From the NCBI GenBank assembly GCA_002494885.1, contig DACV01000007.1:494001-558000 (forward strand): a stretch of 64,000 bases of DNA. Direction: 5' to 3'. The DNA comes from Methanobacterium sp. UBA44. GTDB lineage: Archaea; Methanobacteriota; Methanobacteria; Methanobacteriales; Methanobacteriaceae. The first letter of the stretch is position 1. Every line of letters begins with the position of its first letter. The translations under genes and the position numbers were made by a program. Of this stretch, positions 25,660 to 34,650 are shown one piece after another. A model generated the notes under the pieces. That model saw only the letters and a list, made by a program, of their open reading frames with translations. It did not search any database and was not told the origin of the DNA.

Positions 25660-27150
25660 ATCACATATGCCGATACACAAAAGGAAATAGAGAGCTTTTT
25701 AAAGGATAAAAACCTGATTGTAGCTTCAAATCGAGGCCCTGTTGAATTTTATGTTAAAGATGGAAAAATGAATGTTAAAAGAGGGGCAGGTGGGCTTGTA
25801 TCAACTCTACTTCCATTTATGGCCACATTTAACGGTACGTGGGTGGCAAGCGCAATGACTGAAGGAGATAGAGCCATCGCTGCAGGGCACGAGAAGTGTC
25901 TGGTGCCAATTCCTGAAGAAAATCCCGAATTCTGCGTTTCTTTTATAGTTGTTGATCCCAAAATCTATGAGGACTATTACAGCGTGATCAGTAACCCACT
26001 GCTCTGGTTTGTCCAGCATTACATGTGGAATACACCATACGTTCCAGTAATTGACGATAATATCCATAAAGCCTGGCATGATAGCTATGTATATGTAAAT
26101 AAAATGTTTGCTGAGAGAATAGTTGAAGAAGCAGAAGCAGATGAGAGAAAGCCCCTGATTATGATTCAGGATTATCACCTTTACACCTGTCCAGGATACA
26201 TACGAGAAAAGCTTGATGATATTTTTTTGAGCCAATTTATACACATTCCATGGCCTCAATCTGAATATTTCGGGATTTTACCAGAATATATGCAAGAAGC
26301 AATTGTTCAAGGGCTTTTATCCAACGATATTCTTGGATTTCATCTTAAAAAGTATGCAAGAAATTTCCTATATACATGCGAGCCTTATGTTGAAAGGGTA
26401 GATTATGATAATAGCAAGATCTGGTATGATGGGCGAGTTATTTCTGTAAATGCATATCCAATATCAGTAGATTGTAAAAAGCTTGTAGAAAATTCTAAAA
26501 CAAGCGATGTAATTCAAAAAGAAGAAACAATTAAAAAAATTAAAGGAGATTGCTTCTTAATATACAGAACTGATAGAGCTGACCTGAGTAAAAATATAAA
26601 CCGAGGGTTCATGGCCTATGAGTTATTTTTACAAAAACACCCTGAATTCCATGGAAAAGTCAAATTTCTATCAACTGGAATGCCCACCAGACAGCAAATC
26701 AAGGAATACTGTGATTATAGAGATGAAAACTACGGAATAATTGATGAAATTAATGAAAGATATTCTGAAGATGAGTGGAAACCCATAGAACAGGTTTTTA
26801 AGGCGGATTATAACCTTGTAACAGCTGCATTTAAACATTACGACTGCCTTCTTGTTAATCCAATTGTCGATGGTATGAATATTGTGGCAAAAGAGGGGCC
26901 AGTAGTAAACGAAAATAACGGAGTTCTAATCATGTCCAACGGTGCAGGATCCTATGAAGAGCTCAAAGATTATTCTATTGTTGTGAATGCCTATGATATC
27001 TCACAGACAGCAGATGCTATGTATAGGGCCGTTATGATGAGCCAGGAAGAGCGTGCGAGACTAATCCAGGGGCTTAAAAAGACAGTTAATGAAAGAAACG
27101 TTTATATCTGGATGCAGGAGCAATTCAAAGACATTAAAAAATTATATTAA
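25660..27150 (+). CDS. GT20 trehalose-6-phosphate-synthase-like glycosyltransferase, copy 1
   Basis: About 497 residues. N-terminal phosphate-binding segment LIVASNRGPVEF and GAGGLVSTLLP; WPQSEYFGILPEY; the donor-site Arg and Lys in YRTDRADLSKN; and DGMNIVAKEGP near the C-terminus, all in GT20 order. The enzyme should transfer a sugar from a nucleotide donor to a sugar or polyol phosphate; trehalose-6-phosphate or glucosylglycerol-phosphate synthase are both possible. The conserved N-terminus has no ATG, GTG or TTG in frame: the frame's upstream codons read ATT CAA ATC after a GGAGGA site, so ATC at 25660 (7 bases after the site) is the best-placed start. The first in-frame ATG (25768) would delete the active-site SNRGP. 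An ATG at 25646 is out of frame. Confidence 0.85.
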   Translation: MTYADTQKEIESFLKDKNLIVASNRGPVEFYVKDGKMNVKRGAGGLVSTLLPFMATFNGTWVASAMTEGDRAIAAGHEKCLVPIPEENPEFCVSFIVVDPKIYEDYYSVISNPLLWFVQHYMWNTPYVPVIDDNIHKAWHDSYVYVNKMFAERIVEEAEADERKPLIMIQDYHLYTCPGYIREKLDDIFLSQFIHIPWPQSEYFGILPEYMQEAIVQGLLSNDILGFHLKKYARNFLYTCEPYVERVDYDNSKIWYDGRVISVNAYPISVDCKKLVENSKTSDVIQKEETIKKIKGDCFLIYRTDRADLSKNINRGFMAYELFLQKHPEFHGKVKFLSTGMPTRQQIKEYCDYRDENYGIIDEINERYSEDEWKPIEQVFKADYNLVTAAFKHYDCLLVNPIVDGMNIVAKEGPVVNENNGVLIMSNGAGSYEELKDYSIVVNAYDISQTADAMYRAVMMSQEERARLIQGLKKTVNERNVYIWMQEQFKDIKKLY

Positions 27151-27285
27151 ATTATATCGGTGATTTAATTCCTTTATCTATTCATTTTATTTTTCATCCT
27201 AATGTTAAAATTCAACCAATATGACAAAATAATTATAAATTCATTCTTACATATTAATAATAGAATTAAATAAAATAATAATGTC

Positions 27286-28788
27286 ATGATGGAGGAAGTA
27301 ATCATCCAGGATTTAGATAATGACTTGAATAAATTTCTTGAGAATAAAAATTTAATAGTAGCATCGAATAGAGGACCAATAGAGTTTTATAGAGGATCAG
27401 ATGAGAAAATAGAGATGAAAACCGGTGCTGGAGGTATGATACCTACTTTACTTCCAATTATAGAAAAAACAAAGGGAACATGGGTTGCCAGTGCCATGAA
27501 TGATGTAGACATTGAAATGGCTGAAAAGTATAGCCAGAATAGAATATCTGTTCCCGAAAATAATCCTAAATTTTATGTCTCTTTAATCATTCATGACTTA
27601 AAAACGTACAATGAATTTTATAACATGATAAATAATCCTTTAATATGGTTTATACACCATTACATGTGGAATTTACCCAGTACTCCAAAAATTGACCAGG
27701 ATGTTCACAATGCCTGGAAGAGCTATGAAAATGTAAACCAGAAATTTGCAGAGAAAATTATCGATGAAATAAATTCATGTGAAAAAGAGCCACTTCTGAT
27801 GTTGCATGACATCCATCTTGAACTTTGCCCGACCTATATCCGAAAACAGTTTGAAAATATCTTTTTATACCAGTTTATACATATTCCATGGCCTCAACCC
27901 GATTATTTTGAAATTTTCCCAAATTACATCCAGAAAGCAATGATTGAAGGACTTTTATCCAATGATCTTATTGGTTTTCATATCAAAAAATATGTAAAGA
28001 ATTTTTTAATGACCAGCGAAAGTTATGCAGATCATGTAGATTGGGATAACAATATAATACATTATAATGGCCGTAAAATCTACGTGAGAAATTATCCTAT
28101 TTCTGTTGATGATAAAAAGCTTCAAAAGTTTTCCATGTCAGAAGAAGTGCTAAAATACGAAGAATATGTTAAAAAAATAAAGGGAAATAATTTTCTATTT
28201 TACAGAACAGAGAGAACAGACCCCAGTAAAAATATTATAAGAGGATTTGAGGCCTATGATACATTTCTGGAGAAATATCCAGAATTTCAGGGGAAAGTGA
28301 CATTTTTTATAACTGGGGTTGCGACAAGGGAAAATGTGAAGGAATATCAGGATTATAAGGTTAAGGTAAACCAGATTATTAATGATATCAACAAAAAATA
28401 CTCAAAAAATGATTGGAAACCAATTGTACCTCATTTTGATGCAGAATATTCCCTTGTAACTGCTGCATTTAAGAATTATGATTGTCTCCTTGTTAATTCC
28501 ATTCATGATGGAATGAATATCGTTCCCAAAGAGGGCAGCATAGTAAATGAAAATAATGGAATATTAATCCTTTCAGAAACTACCGGAGCATATAACGAAC
28601 TTAAAGATTATTCTATTAATATTAACGCGTTTGACACCAAAAATACTGTAGATGCAATGTATAAAGCTGTTAGGATGGACCATGAAGAACGTAAGAAACG
28701 TTTAAGTGGGCTTAAAAAAATTATTAGTAATTATAATGTTTATTCATGGATGAGTGGACAATTCCGAGATATTCAAAAACTATTTTAA
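27286..28788 (+). CDS. GT20 trehalose-6-phosphate-synthase-like glycosyltransferase, copy 2
   Basis: A 500-residue paralogue of the preceding gene with the same motifs: LIVASNRGPIEF, GAGGMIPTLLP, WPQPDYFEIFPNY, YRTERTDPSKN (Arg and Lys kept) and DGMNIVPKEGS, where Ala of the usual AKE is Pro. The ATG at 27286/27289 overlaps the GGAGG that looks like a ribosome binding site, so the gene is either leaderless or starts a few codons later. The products align along their whole length. No trehalose-6-phosphate phosphatase gene is nearby. The two copies may differ in acceptor or donor. Confidence 0.85.
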   Translation: MMEEVIIQDLDNDLNKFLENKNLIVASNRGPIEFYRGSDEKIEMKTGAGGMIPTLLPIIEKTKGTWVASAMNDVDIEMAEKYSQNRISVPENNPKFYVSLIIHDLKTYNEFYNMINNPLIWFIHHYMWNLPSTPKIDQDVHNAWKSYENVNQKFAEKIIDEINSCEKEPLLMLHDIHLELCPTYIRKQFENIFLYQFIHIPWPQPDYFEIFPNYIQKAMIEGLLSNDLIGFHIKKYVKNFLMTSESYADHVDWDNNIIHYNGRKIYVRNYPISVDDKKLQKFSMSEEVLKYEEYVKKIKGNNFLFYRTERTDPSKNIIRGFEAYDTFLEKYPEFQGKVTFFITGVATRENVKEYQDYKVKVNQIINDINKKYSKNDWKPIVPHFDAEYSLVTAAFKNYDCLLVNSIHDGMNIVPKEGSIVNENNGILILSETTGAYNELKDYSININAFDTKNTVDAMYKAVRMDHEERKKRLSGLKKIISNYNVYSWMSGQFRDIQKLF

Positions 28789-28832
28789 TGATCTGGTTCA
28801 AAACAAATTTAATATTATTGGGAGGCGGCAAT

Positions 28833-29171
28833 ATGATGATTGATGAATTCATTGTGGTAAGTTCAAATTACGTTCCTGGATTTAAAGCTGTTGAGACACG
28901 GGGTTTCGTTTATGGACTAACAGTGCGAAGTAGAGGTTTAGGTGGACAAATAGGCGCAGGATTACGTTCCATGTTTGGTGGAGAGATAAAAGAATATGTT
29001 AAGATGATGGAACAGTCAAGAGACGAGGCACTGCACAGAATGATTAATCATGCGCAATCAATGGGTGCTAATGCAGTGATAAGTGTGCGTTTTGACTCAA
29101 ATGATATTTCAGATATCATGCAGGAAATTCTGGCCTATGGAACTGCAGTTGTAGTTGAAAAAGAGCAATAA
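28833..29171 (+). CDS. DUF74/YbjQ family protein (UPF0145)
   Basis: A 112-residue protein. A GGAGG site precedes the ATG pair at 28833/28836; a longer frame beginning inside the GT20 gene is not supported. It has the family pattern YVPGFKAVETRGFVYGLTV, LGGQIGAGLRSMFGGEI, EYVKMMEQSRDEALHRM and AQSMGANAVISVRFDS. The fold forms pentameric rings in characterised members, but the function is not known. Confidence 0.88.
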   Translation: MMIDEFIVVSSNYVPGFKAVETRGFVYGLTVRSRGLGGQIGAGLRSMFGGEIKEYVKMMEQSRDEALHRMINHAQSMGANAVISVRFDSNDISDIMQEILAYGTAVVVEKEQ

Positions 29172-29177
29172 GATAAA

Positions 29178-29927
29178 ATGTTTGAAGGAAATATTAGCAT
29201 TAAGGGTAACGAGATACCAAGAACCCTTCTTGGAACATCTCCATTTATAGGCGCAGCCCAGTTCGGGCATCGGGCAAGGTTATATCAGCTTGATCTATAC
29301 AATCAGCCTGAAAATATTTTAGAAGTTATAAGAAAGTCATGTAAACTTGGAATCAAAGGTATTCAACTTGTACCCTATGATCCTGTGGTTCAAGCACTAA
29401 ATTGGGCTATTGATGAAGGTTGTGATTTAAATATCCTTGGAACTGTGCGCCCTGATTGTGAAAGCGAAGATATAAGGCTTTTAAGCGAATTAGGGGCAAG
29501 TTCAATGTTGATTCACGGTATGATTACCGATAAATTGAATTTCAATTATCTGGAATTAAGATTGGAAGAAATAAAGAAAACTGGAGCAATTCCAGGACTT
29601 GTAACACACCGGCCATTCAATACAACTAAAAATCTTATTGATTCCCCTGTGCTTGATTTGTTTGATATTTACATGGTTCCAGTAAATAAAACAGGTTATC
29701 TCATGGATACTGATGTCTTTATGGATAAAGAACGTGCAGAACTTCGAGATTTAATTAAAAAATTAGATAAAACAATTATTGCTAAAAAAACCATGGCTGC
29801 AGGAATATTAACTCCAAATGATGCTTTTGATTACTTGAAAACATTGGATTATGTGGATCTAATGACTGTAGGAATTGCATCTGAGGCAGAAGCTGAGGAA
29901 ACCTTCAAATTATTGAAAGATAAATAA
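29178..29927 (+). CDS. Predicted TIM-barrel-like protein, function unknown
   Basis: A 249-residue soluble protein six bases after the DUF74 gene, probably in its operon. Alternating beta/alpha pattern with strands such as GIKGIQLVPYDP, DLNILGTVRP, SSMLIHGMIT, GLVTHRPF, DLFDIYMVPVNK, KTIIAKKTMAAGILTP and VDLMTVGIAS is typical of a TIM barrel, and the last segment resembles the end of aldo/keto-reductase-like or indolic barrels. I do not recognise catalytic residues. The N-terminus (GTSPFIGAAQFGHRA) may be a substrate loop. Probably a conserved archaeal hypothetical. Confidence 0.7.
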   Translation: MFEGNISIKGNEIPRTLLGTSPFIGAAQFGHRARLYQLDLYNQPENILEVIRKSCKLGIKGIQLVPYDPVVQALNWAIDEGCDLNILGTVRPDCESEDIRLLSELGASSMLIHGMITDKLNFNYLELRLEEIKKTGAIPGLVTHRPFNTTKNLIDSPVLDLFDIYMVPVNKTGYLMDTDVFMDKERAELRDLIKKLDKTIIAKKTMAAGILTPNDAFDYLKTLDYVDLMTVGIASEAEAEETFKLLKDK

Positions 29928-29929
29928 TT

Positions 29930-30253
29930 TTAAGCATAAGATTTTCTTTTACTAAATTTTTTAATTTCCTCATTTATTCTATTTAATTCATCCTGAACCT
30001 GTTTAAAATGTTCTTTTTCACTTTCCATATTCCTTTTAAGCTCATTGTACCTATCTTCATCTTCCGGGTCTGTAGCATCTATCTGGCTTTTCCAGTACCC
30101 CATTTGTCTTTTAATTGCATCTAAATATTCCATTTCAACTCTTTTTCTGTCTTTAATATTCCTAATTGTGTGGATATGTGTTTTATTTAACTGTTCTTCG
30201 GCTTTTTTCTGTTTATTTTCTTCCATTATTTTAGTATAATCTTTATGAGGCAT
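29930..30253 (-). CDS. Small coiled-coil protein, family member 1
   Basis: A 107-residue, highly charged all-helical protein. It contains the block that recurs in five window genes: EMEYLDAIKRQMGYWKSQ, then a D-P-E-D turn, RYNELKRNMESEKEHF and a QDELNRINEEI tail. The Tyr-Trp pair in the middle of the first helix and the RYNEL-type motif after the turn are the most constant parts. The pattern suggests a helical hairpin that dimerises. No signal peptide or catalytic residue. Function unknown. Confidence 0.75.
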   Translation of the reverse strand: MPHKDYTKIMEENKQKKAEEQLNKTHIHTIRNIKDRKRVEMEYLDAIKRQMGYWKSQIDATDPEDEDRYNELKRNMESEKEHFKQVQDELNRINEEIKKFSKRKSYA

Positions 30254-30424
30254 GATTATATATTTGTCTTAATAATTATAAAGGTATTACGTTTATCGTG
30301 TTTAAATTGAATCAGAATTAGGATTTGGTACAGTCTTTTAATTTGGAATACCTTAAAATTCAAAAATAAAAAATTTCATTAATTTAACAAATTTTTAATA
30401 TAACATCGAACATATTGTATTACT

Positions 30425-30748
30425 ATGCCAGAGAAATATGATGAAAAGAAAATGTCAAAGATAATTCGTAAACAGGAAGAACTAGAAAAAGAGCGAATAA
30501 AAGCCACAAAACAGATAATAAAAAATCTTGAAGAGCAGAAGATAATAGAAAGAGAACATTTAGATCTGGTAATGATACATCTAAAATACTGGAATGAAGA
30601 AGTAGAAATGACTAATGCAATTGATACGGAGAGACTTAATGAACTTAAAGATAGGCTCAAAATGGAAAAAAGGGTCCAGGATAAAATTAAAGATCATATG
30701 ATGAAAATAGATAAAGAAATTAAGATTTTTAAGGAACATATTCAGTAG
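30425..30748 (+). CDS. Small coiled-coil protein, family member 2
   Basis: A 107-residue charged helical protein with the family block IIEREHLDLVMIHLKYWNEE, a short turn containing T-N-A-I-D-T, ERLNELKDRLKMEK and a KIDKEIKIF tail. The Tyr-Trp pair and the xRxxELK motif align with its neighbours at 29930 and 30795. It is divergently oriented from member 1 and 46 bases before member 3. Confidence 0.75.
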   Translation: MPEKYDEKKMSKIIRKQEELEKERIKATKQIIKNLEEQKIIEREHLDLVMIHLKYWNEEVEMTNAIDTERLNELKDRLKMEKRVQDKIKDHMMKIDKEIKIFKEHIQ

Positions 30749-30794
30749 GTTAATCGGCCCTATTATGAATTCATAGGTTACTGGGAGAAAAACC

Positions 30795-31145
30795 ATGCCT
30801 GATGAAGAAAATGAAAGAATAATGGATGAATTCAAGAAAAAACGGAATTTAGAAAAGATATTTCAGGATACTCACCATAAAATCCTTAAAACATATAACG
30901 AACGAAAAAAATTTGAAAAAGAATATCTGATTGTAATAGAAAAACAGAAAAAATACTGGAATGACCGTTTAAAAGAAACTGATCCCAAAAAAAATAAAGA
31001 AAGGTATGATGAACTTAAAGAGAAAATAAAAAATGAGGAAACGCTTATTAAGCAAATTAAAGAGGAATTAGAAAAAATAGATGAAGCGGTCATCCAAGAA
31101 AAAGAGCATAGAAAACAGGGAAAAGAACGTGAGGAAACACACTAA
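30795..31145 (+). CDS. Small coiled-coil protein, family member 3
   Basis: A 116-residue protein starting at an ATG after a GGGAG site. Family block: FEKEYLIVIEKQKKYWNDR, a turn with ETDPKKNKE, RYDELKEKIKNEE and a KEELEKIDEA tail, then a very basic/acidic end (KEHRKQGKEREETH). Closest to member 1 (YW, TDP, RY-EL all shared). About 480 noncoding bases follow before the CheB-CheR gene. Confidence 0.75.
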   Translation: MPDEENERIMDEFKKKRNLEKIFQDTHHKILKTYNERKKFEKEYLIVIEKQKKYWNDRLKETDPKKNKERYDELKEKIKNEETLIKQIKEELEKIDEAVIQEKEHRKQGKEREETH

Positions 31146-31623
31146 CTGTTTTAAATATATCTTTATTTAATTATAGGGTGAAATTACTCATTAATTATCA
31201 ATCTTATTTTTAGGTTCTATTTAAAAGTGTAGATGATTCTTTAGATTTTAATGTTTAGATTTTAATGTAATTGTTTTATTTTTCATTACAACTTTTTTAT
31301 GATAATTATTGAAATTAACAATTACTTCTTTTAACATGTTTTCATATCTTTCTATAACTATTATACAGCGGAAATACAAAAATTCTGAATAAAAATAAAT
31401 ATTTTAGTTTGATCAAAAAGATTTGATTGTTAATAATTATTTTAGATTCAAATTAATATTTTAATATCATTTAGATTATAGCACAAAATTAAAATAAGAA
31501 AATATAATTATCAATTACGTCATAAAATTTATCATCACATATGAATATTGGTAAATTAAAGAAATTTAAGCTCAATTTATCTAAAAAGGTTATTGGACAG
31601 TTTATTATGTAAGGAGGATTTTA
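31146..31623. other. Intergenic stretch before the CheB-CheR gene
   Basis: About 480 very AT-rich bases with no credible gene. A 14-base unit TTTAGATTTTAATG is present twice in tandem (31240-31267). The end carries an AGGAGG site 6 bases before the CheB-CheR start. Several TATA-like runs are present but none can be singled out. Confidence 0.55.
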
Positions 31624-34563
31624 ATGAAAAATCAAGGAGAAGATAACTCAAATTCAAACCCAAAGAAAAGGACACCAGTTGTTGGTATTGGATCTTCTGC
31701 AGGAGGACTTGAAGCATTAGGGAATATGTTCAGTAATATGCCCACAGATTCTGGTCTGGCTTTTGTCTTGATTCAACATTTAGATCCTGCTCATAAAAGC
31801 TCAATGGTAGAATTACTTTCAAGATATACAAAAATGGAAGTTCTGGAAATTGAAGATGGAATGCATGTTGAACCAAATAAACTGTATATTACTCCTCCAA
31901 ATAAAAATGTAGGCATTATAAATGGAGTATTACATCTGGTTGTTCCTAAAGAACCCCATGGCTTGAGAAGGCCTATTGATTTCTTCTTCCAATCACTTGC
32001 AGAGGATCTTGAAGATTATGCCATTGGTGTTATATTATCAGGGTTTGGATCAGATGGTACTATCGGTATAAGAGCCATTAAAAGTATGGGGGGTATGGTG
32101 ATGGCTCAGGATCCAAATTCTGCAGTCTCTGGAAGCATGCCTCAAAGTGCAATAGATACTAATCTTGTAGATTATGTTGCAATGCCAGATAAAATACCGG
32201 AAGATCTGATTTCTTACATAAACCGCCTCGGTACAAAACCACCTAAAAAAATAATCGCTGAAGATGAAGAAGCTCTTAGTTCAATTCAAAAAATTCTTAT
32301 TATAATCAAGAACCGAACTGGGCATGATTTTTCACTTTACAAGGAAAACACCATAAATAGAAGAATTGCAAGGAGAATGAACGTTCATCAAATCGATAAA
32401 GTTTCTGATTACCTGAAATATATTCAAAAAAATACTGAAGAAGTTAATATACTCTTTAGAGAACTTCTGATCAATGTAACAAGCTTTTTTAGAGATCCTG
32501 ATGCATTCAACTCCTTTAAACATATATTTATAGAAGAAATACTCGAAAAAAAAATGGACGGTGATAAAGTCCGTATATGGGTTCCTGGTTGTTCTACAGG
32601 TGAAGAGGTCTATTCACTAGCAATGATCATTCAGGAATATATGGATCAGACAACAAAAAATTTAGAAGTTCAATTATTTGGTACCGATATAGATAATGAC
32701 GCCATAAACATCGCCCGAAGCGCAATTTATCCAAGCACTATCGTGTCTGAAGTAAGTGAAGAACGTCTGAAACGATTTTTCATAAAAAAAGGAGATAGTT
32801 ATAAAGTTAAAAAAAATATCAGGGAAATGGCAATATTTGCCCCACATGATGTTCTTATAAACCCTCCATTCAGTAAACTGGATGCAATATCCTGTAGAAA
32901 TCTTTTAATTTATATGAATAAGGAGGCTCAAAAGAAAATACTGTCAGCATTTACTTATGCTATAGAACCTAAAGGAATTCTATTCCTTGGCCCTTCAGAA
33001 AGCATAAGCGATTTTGTTGAATCCTTTGTTACAGTAGATAATAAATGGAAGATATTTAAATCTAAAAGGAAAGTTCACAGTCCAGCAGAAAATTTTGTTA
33101 CCTTTCCATATGCAAAATTACCCGGGAGAAATGTTGAAGTCGAAGATTTAGAAATAATTGGAAGAACTGATTCAAACTTCACCCGGAATGTAGAAAAACT
33201 ACTTATTGAAAATTATGCTCCATCAACTGTGATAATAAATAAAGAGGGAAGAGTTGTTTTCATCCATGGAAGAGTAGGAAAATACTTAGAACCTGCTGAG
33301 GGGATAGCTAATTTAAGTCTTGTGGACATGGCAAGGGAAGGCCTTAAATTTGAACTGAATTCTGCACTAAATGAGGCAATTTTGAATAATAGAGAGGTAA
33401 TATACAAGAATTTAGATATTAAAACCAATGGAGAATATCAGCCCATTGATTTAATAGTGAAACCCATTAGAGAACCCAAGGTAATGGAAGATCTTTTAAT
33501 GGTTGCATTTAAAGATGTTCAACCAGAAGAAGCAAAAGAAGAAATTCCTAAAACCACTCCTAAAAAAGATAAACGCATAAGGGAACTGGAAGATGAATTA
33601 AAGGTCACAAGAGACCGTCTTCATACTACCATAGAAGAGCTTGAAACTTCAAATGAAGAGTTAAAATCGGCTAATGAAGAGTTACAATCCATGAATGAAG
33701 AGCTTCAAAGTACCAATGAAGAATTAGAAACTTCCAAAGAGGAATTACAATCCTTAAACGAAGAACTGCTTACTGTAAACACAGAACTTCAAAATAAGGT
33801 GGATCAGCTGTCAGAAGTTAACGATGATATGAATAACCTCCTGAACAGTATTGAAGTACCTACCATATTTGTTGATAAAAACATTAAGATAAAGCGTTTC
33901 ACCAAAGAAACAACCAAATTGGTTAATCTAATACCATCAGACCTAGGACGTCCACTAAAAGACATTGCATCCAATGTAAACTATGGAGATATGATCAATG
34001 ACATAAAAGAAGTGGTGGACAGAGTGATATTTAAAGAAAAAGAGGTACGCATAAATGATGGTAAATGGTATCTCGTGCGAATAATACCATATAAAACCGC
34101 AGAAAACGTTATTGATGGTGCAGTAGTTACATTCACAGATATCAGCGATCAGAAGGAATTAAGAAAGATTGCAGAAGAATTGGAATATGTTATTAAAATT
34201 GTAGACACTGTACGTGAACCTCTTTTAGTACTGGACGGTAAATTAAAGGTTATATCTGCAAATAAATCATTTTATCAAAGATTTAGGGTTAAAAAAGAAG
34301 ATACTGAAGGAAAATTAGTCTACGACCTGGGAAATAAACAGTGGAACATCCCTAAACTACGTGAATTACTTGAAAAAGTACTACCTAAAGGCGAGAGGTT
34401 TGAAAATTTCGAAGTTGAGCACGATTTTCCAGATATAGGGTATAAAAAGATGCTTCTAAATGCGAGAATAATTCCTAAAAAAGTAATAGACGGCAAGACA
34501 GTGGGTAAAGAATTAATACTTCTTGCAATTGAAGAGGTAACTGATAAGTCCGGGAACGAATAG
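31624..34563 (+). CDS. CheB-CheR-PAS fusion signalling protein
   Basis: A 979-residue protein. Residues about 15-195 are a CheB methylesterase domain with the catalytic Ser, His and Asp visible in GIGSSAGGLEAL, LIQHLDPAHKS and LSGFGSDGTIG. Residues about 215-480 are a CheR methyltransferase with NVTSFFRDPDAF and the SAM-binding VPGCSTGEEVYSLA. Then come a PAS-like segment (about 515-630), a long coiled coil of repeated ELxSxNEEL units (about 655-735), and two further PAS domains to the end. No response-regulator receiver domain precedes CheB. No chemotaxis genes (cheA, cheW, receptors) are in the window. The histidine kinase 90 bases downstream is its likely partner. Confidence 0.93.
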   Translation: MKNQGEDNSNSNPKKRTPVVGIGSSAGGLEALGNMFSNMPTDSGLAFVLIQHLDPAHKSSMVELLSRYTKMEVLEIEDGMHVEPNKLYITPPNKNVGIINGVLHLVVPKEPHGLRRPIDFFFQSLAEDLEDYAIGVILSGFGSDGTIGIRAIKSMGGMVMAQDPNSAVSGSMPQSAIDTNLVDYVAMPDKIPEDLISYINRLGTKPPKKIIAEDEEALSSIQKILIIIKNRTGHDFSLYKENTINRRIARRMNVHQIDKVSDYLKYIQKNTEEVNILFRELLINVTSFFRDPDAFNSFKHIFIEEILEKKMDGDKVRIWVPGCSTGEEVYSLAMIIQEYMDQTTKNLEVQLFGTDIDNDAINIARSAIYPSTIVSEVSEERLKRFFIKKGDSYKVKKNIREMAIFAPHDVLINPPFSKLDAISCRNLLIYMNKEAQKKILSAFTYAIEPKGILFLGPSESISDFVESFVTVDNKWKIFKSKRKVHSPAENFVTFPYAKLPGRNVEVEDLEIIGRTDSNFTRNVEKLLIENYAPSTVIINKEGRVVFIHGRVGKYLEPAEGIANLSLVDMAREGLKFELNSALNEAILNNREVIYKNLDIKTNGEYQPIDLIVKPIREPKVMEDLLMVAFKDVQPEEAKEEIPKTTPKKDKRIRELEDELKVTRDRLHTTIEELETSNEELKSANEELQSMNEELQSTNEELETSKEELQSLNEELLTVNTELQNKVDQLSEVNDDMNNLLNSIEVPTIFVDKNIKIKRFTKETTKLVNLIPSDLGRPLKDIASNVNYGDMINDIKEVVDRVIFKEKEVRINDGKWYLVRIIPYKTAENVIDGAVVTFTDISDQKELRKIAEELEYVIKIVDTVREPLLVLDGKLKVISANKSFYQRFRVKKEDTEGKLVYDLGNKQWNIPKLRELLEKVLPKGERFENFEVEHDFPDIGYKKMLLNARIIPKKVIDGKTVGKELILLAIEEVTDKSGNE

Positions 34564-34650
34564 TATTCATTTTTTTAGAAGGATATGATCTTTTGTATAA
34601 TTTAGAGTATTTTATCAATGAAATTACCTTTATGGGGGGGGGGTCGTAAA

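Noticed and set aside
25807..26259. 150-residue reverse-strand frame inside GT20 copy 1
   Set aside because: Antisense to conserved GT20 motifs; no ribosome site and no recognisable domain.
28746..28832. Upstream extension of the DUF74 gene into the GT20 gene
   Set aside because: The extra 29 residues are the shifted reading of the GT20 end; a GGAGG site and ATG at 28833 give the family's normal N-terminus.
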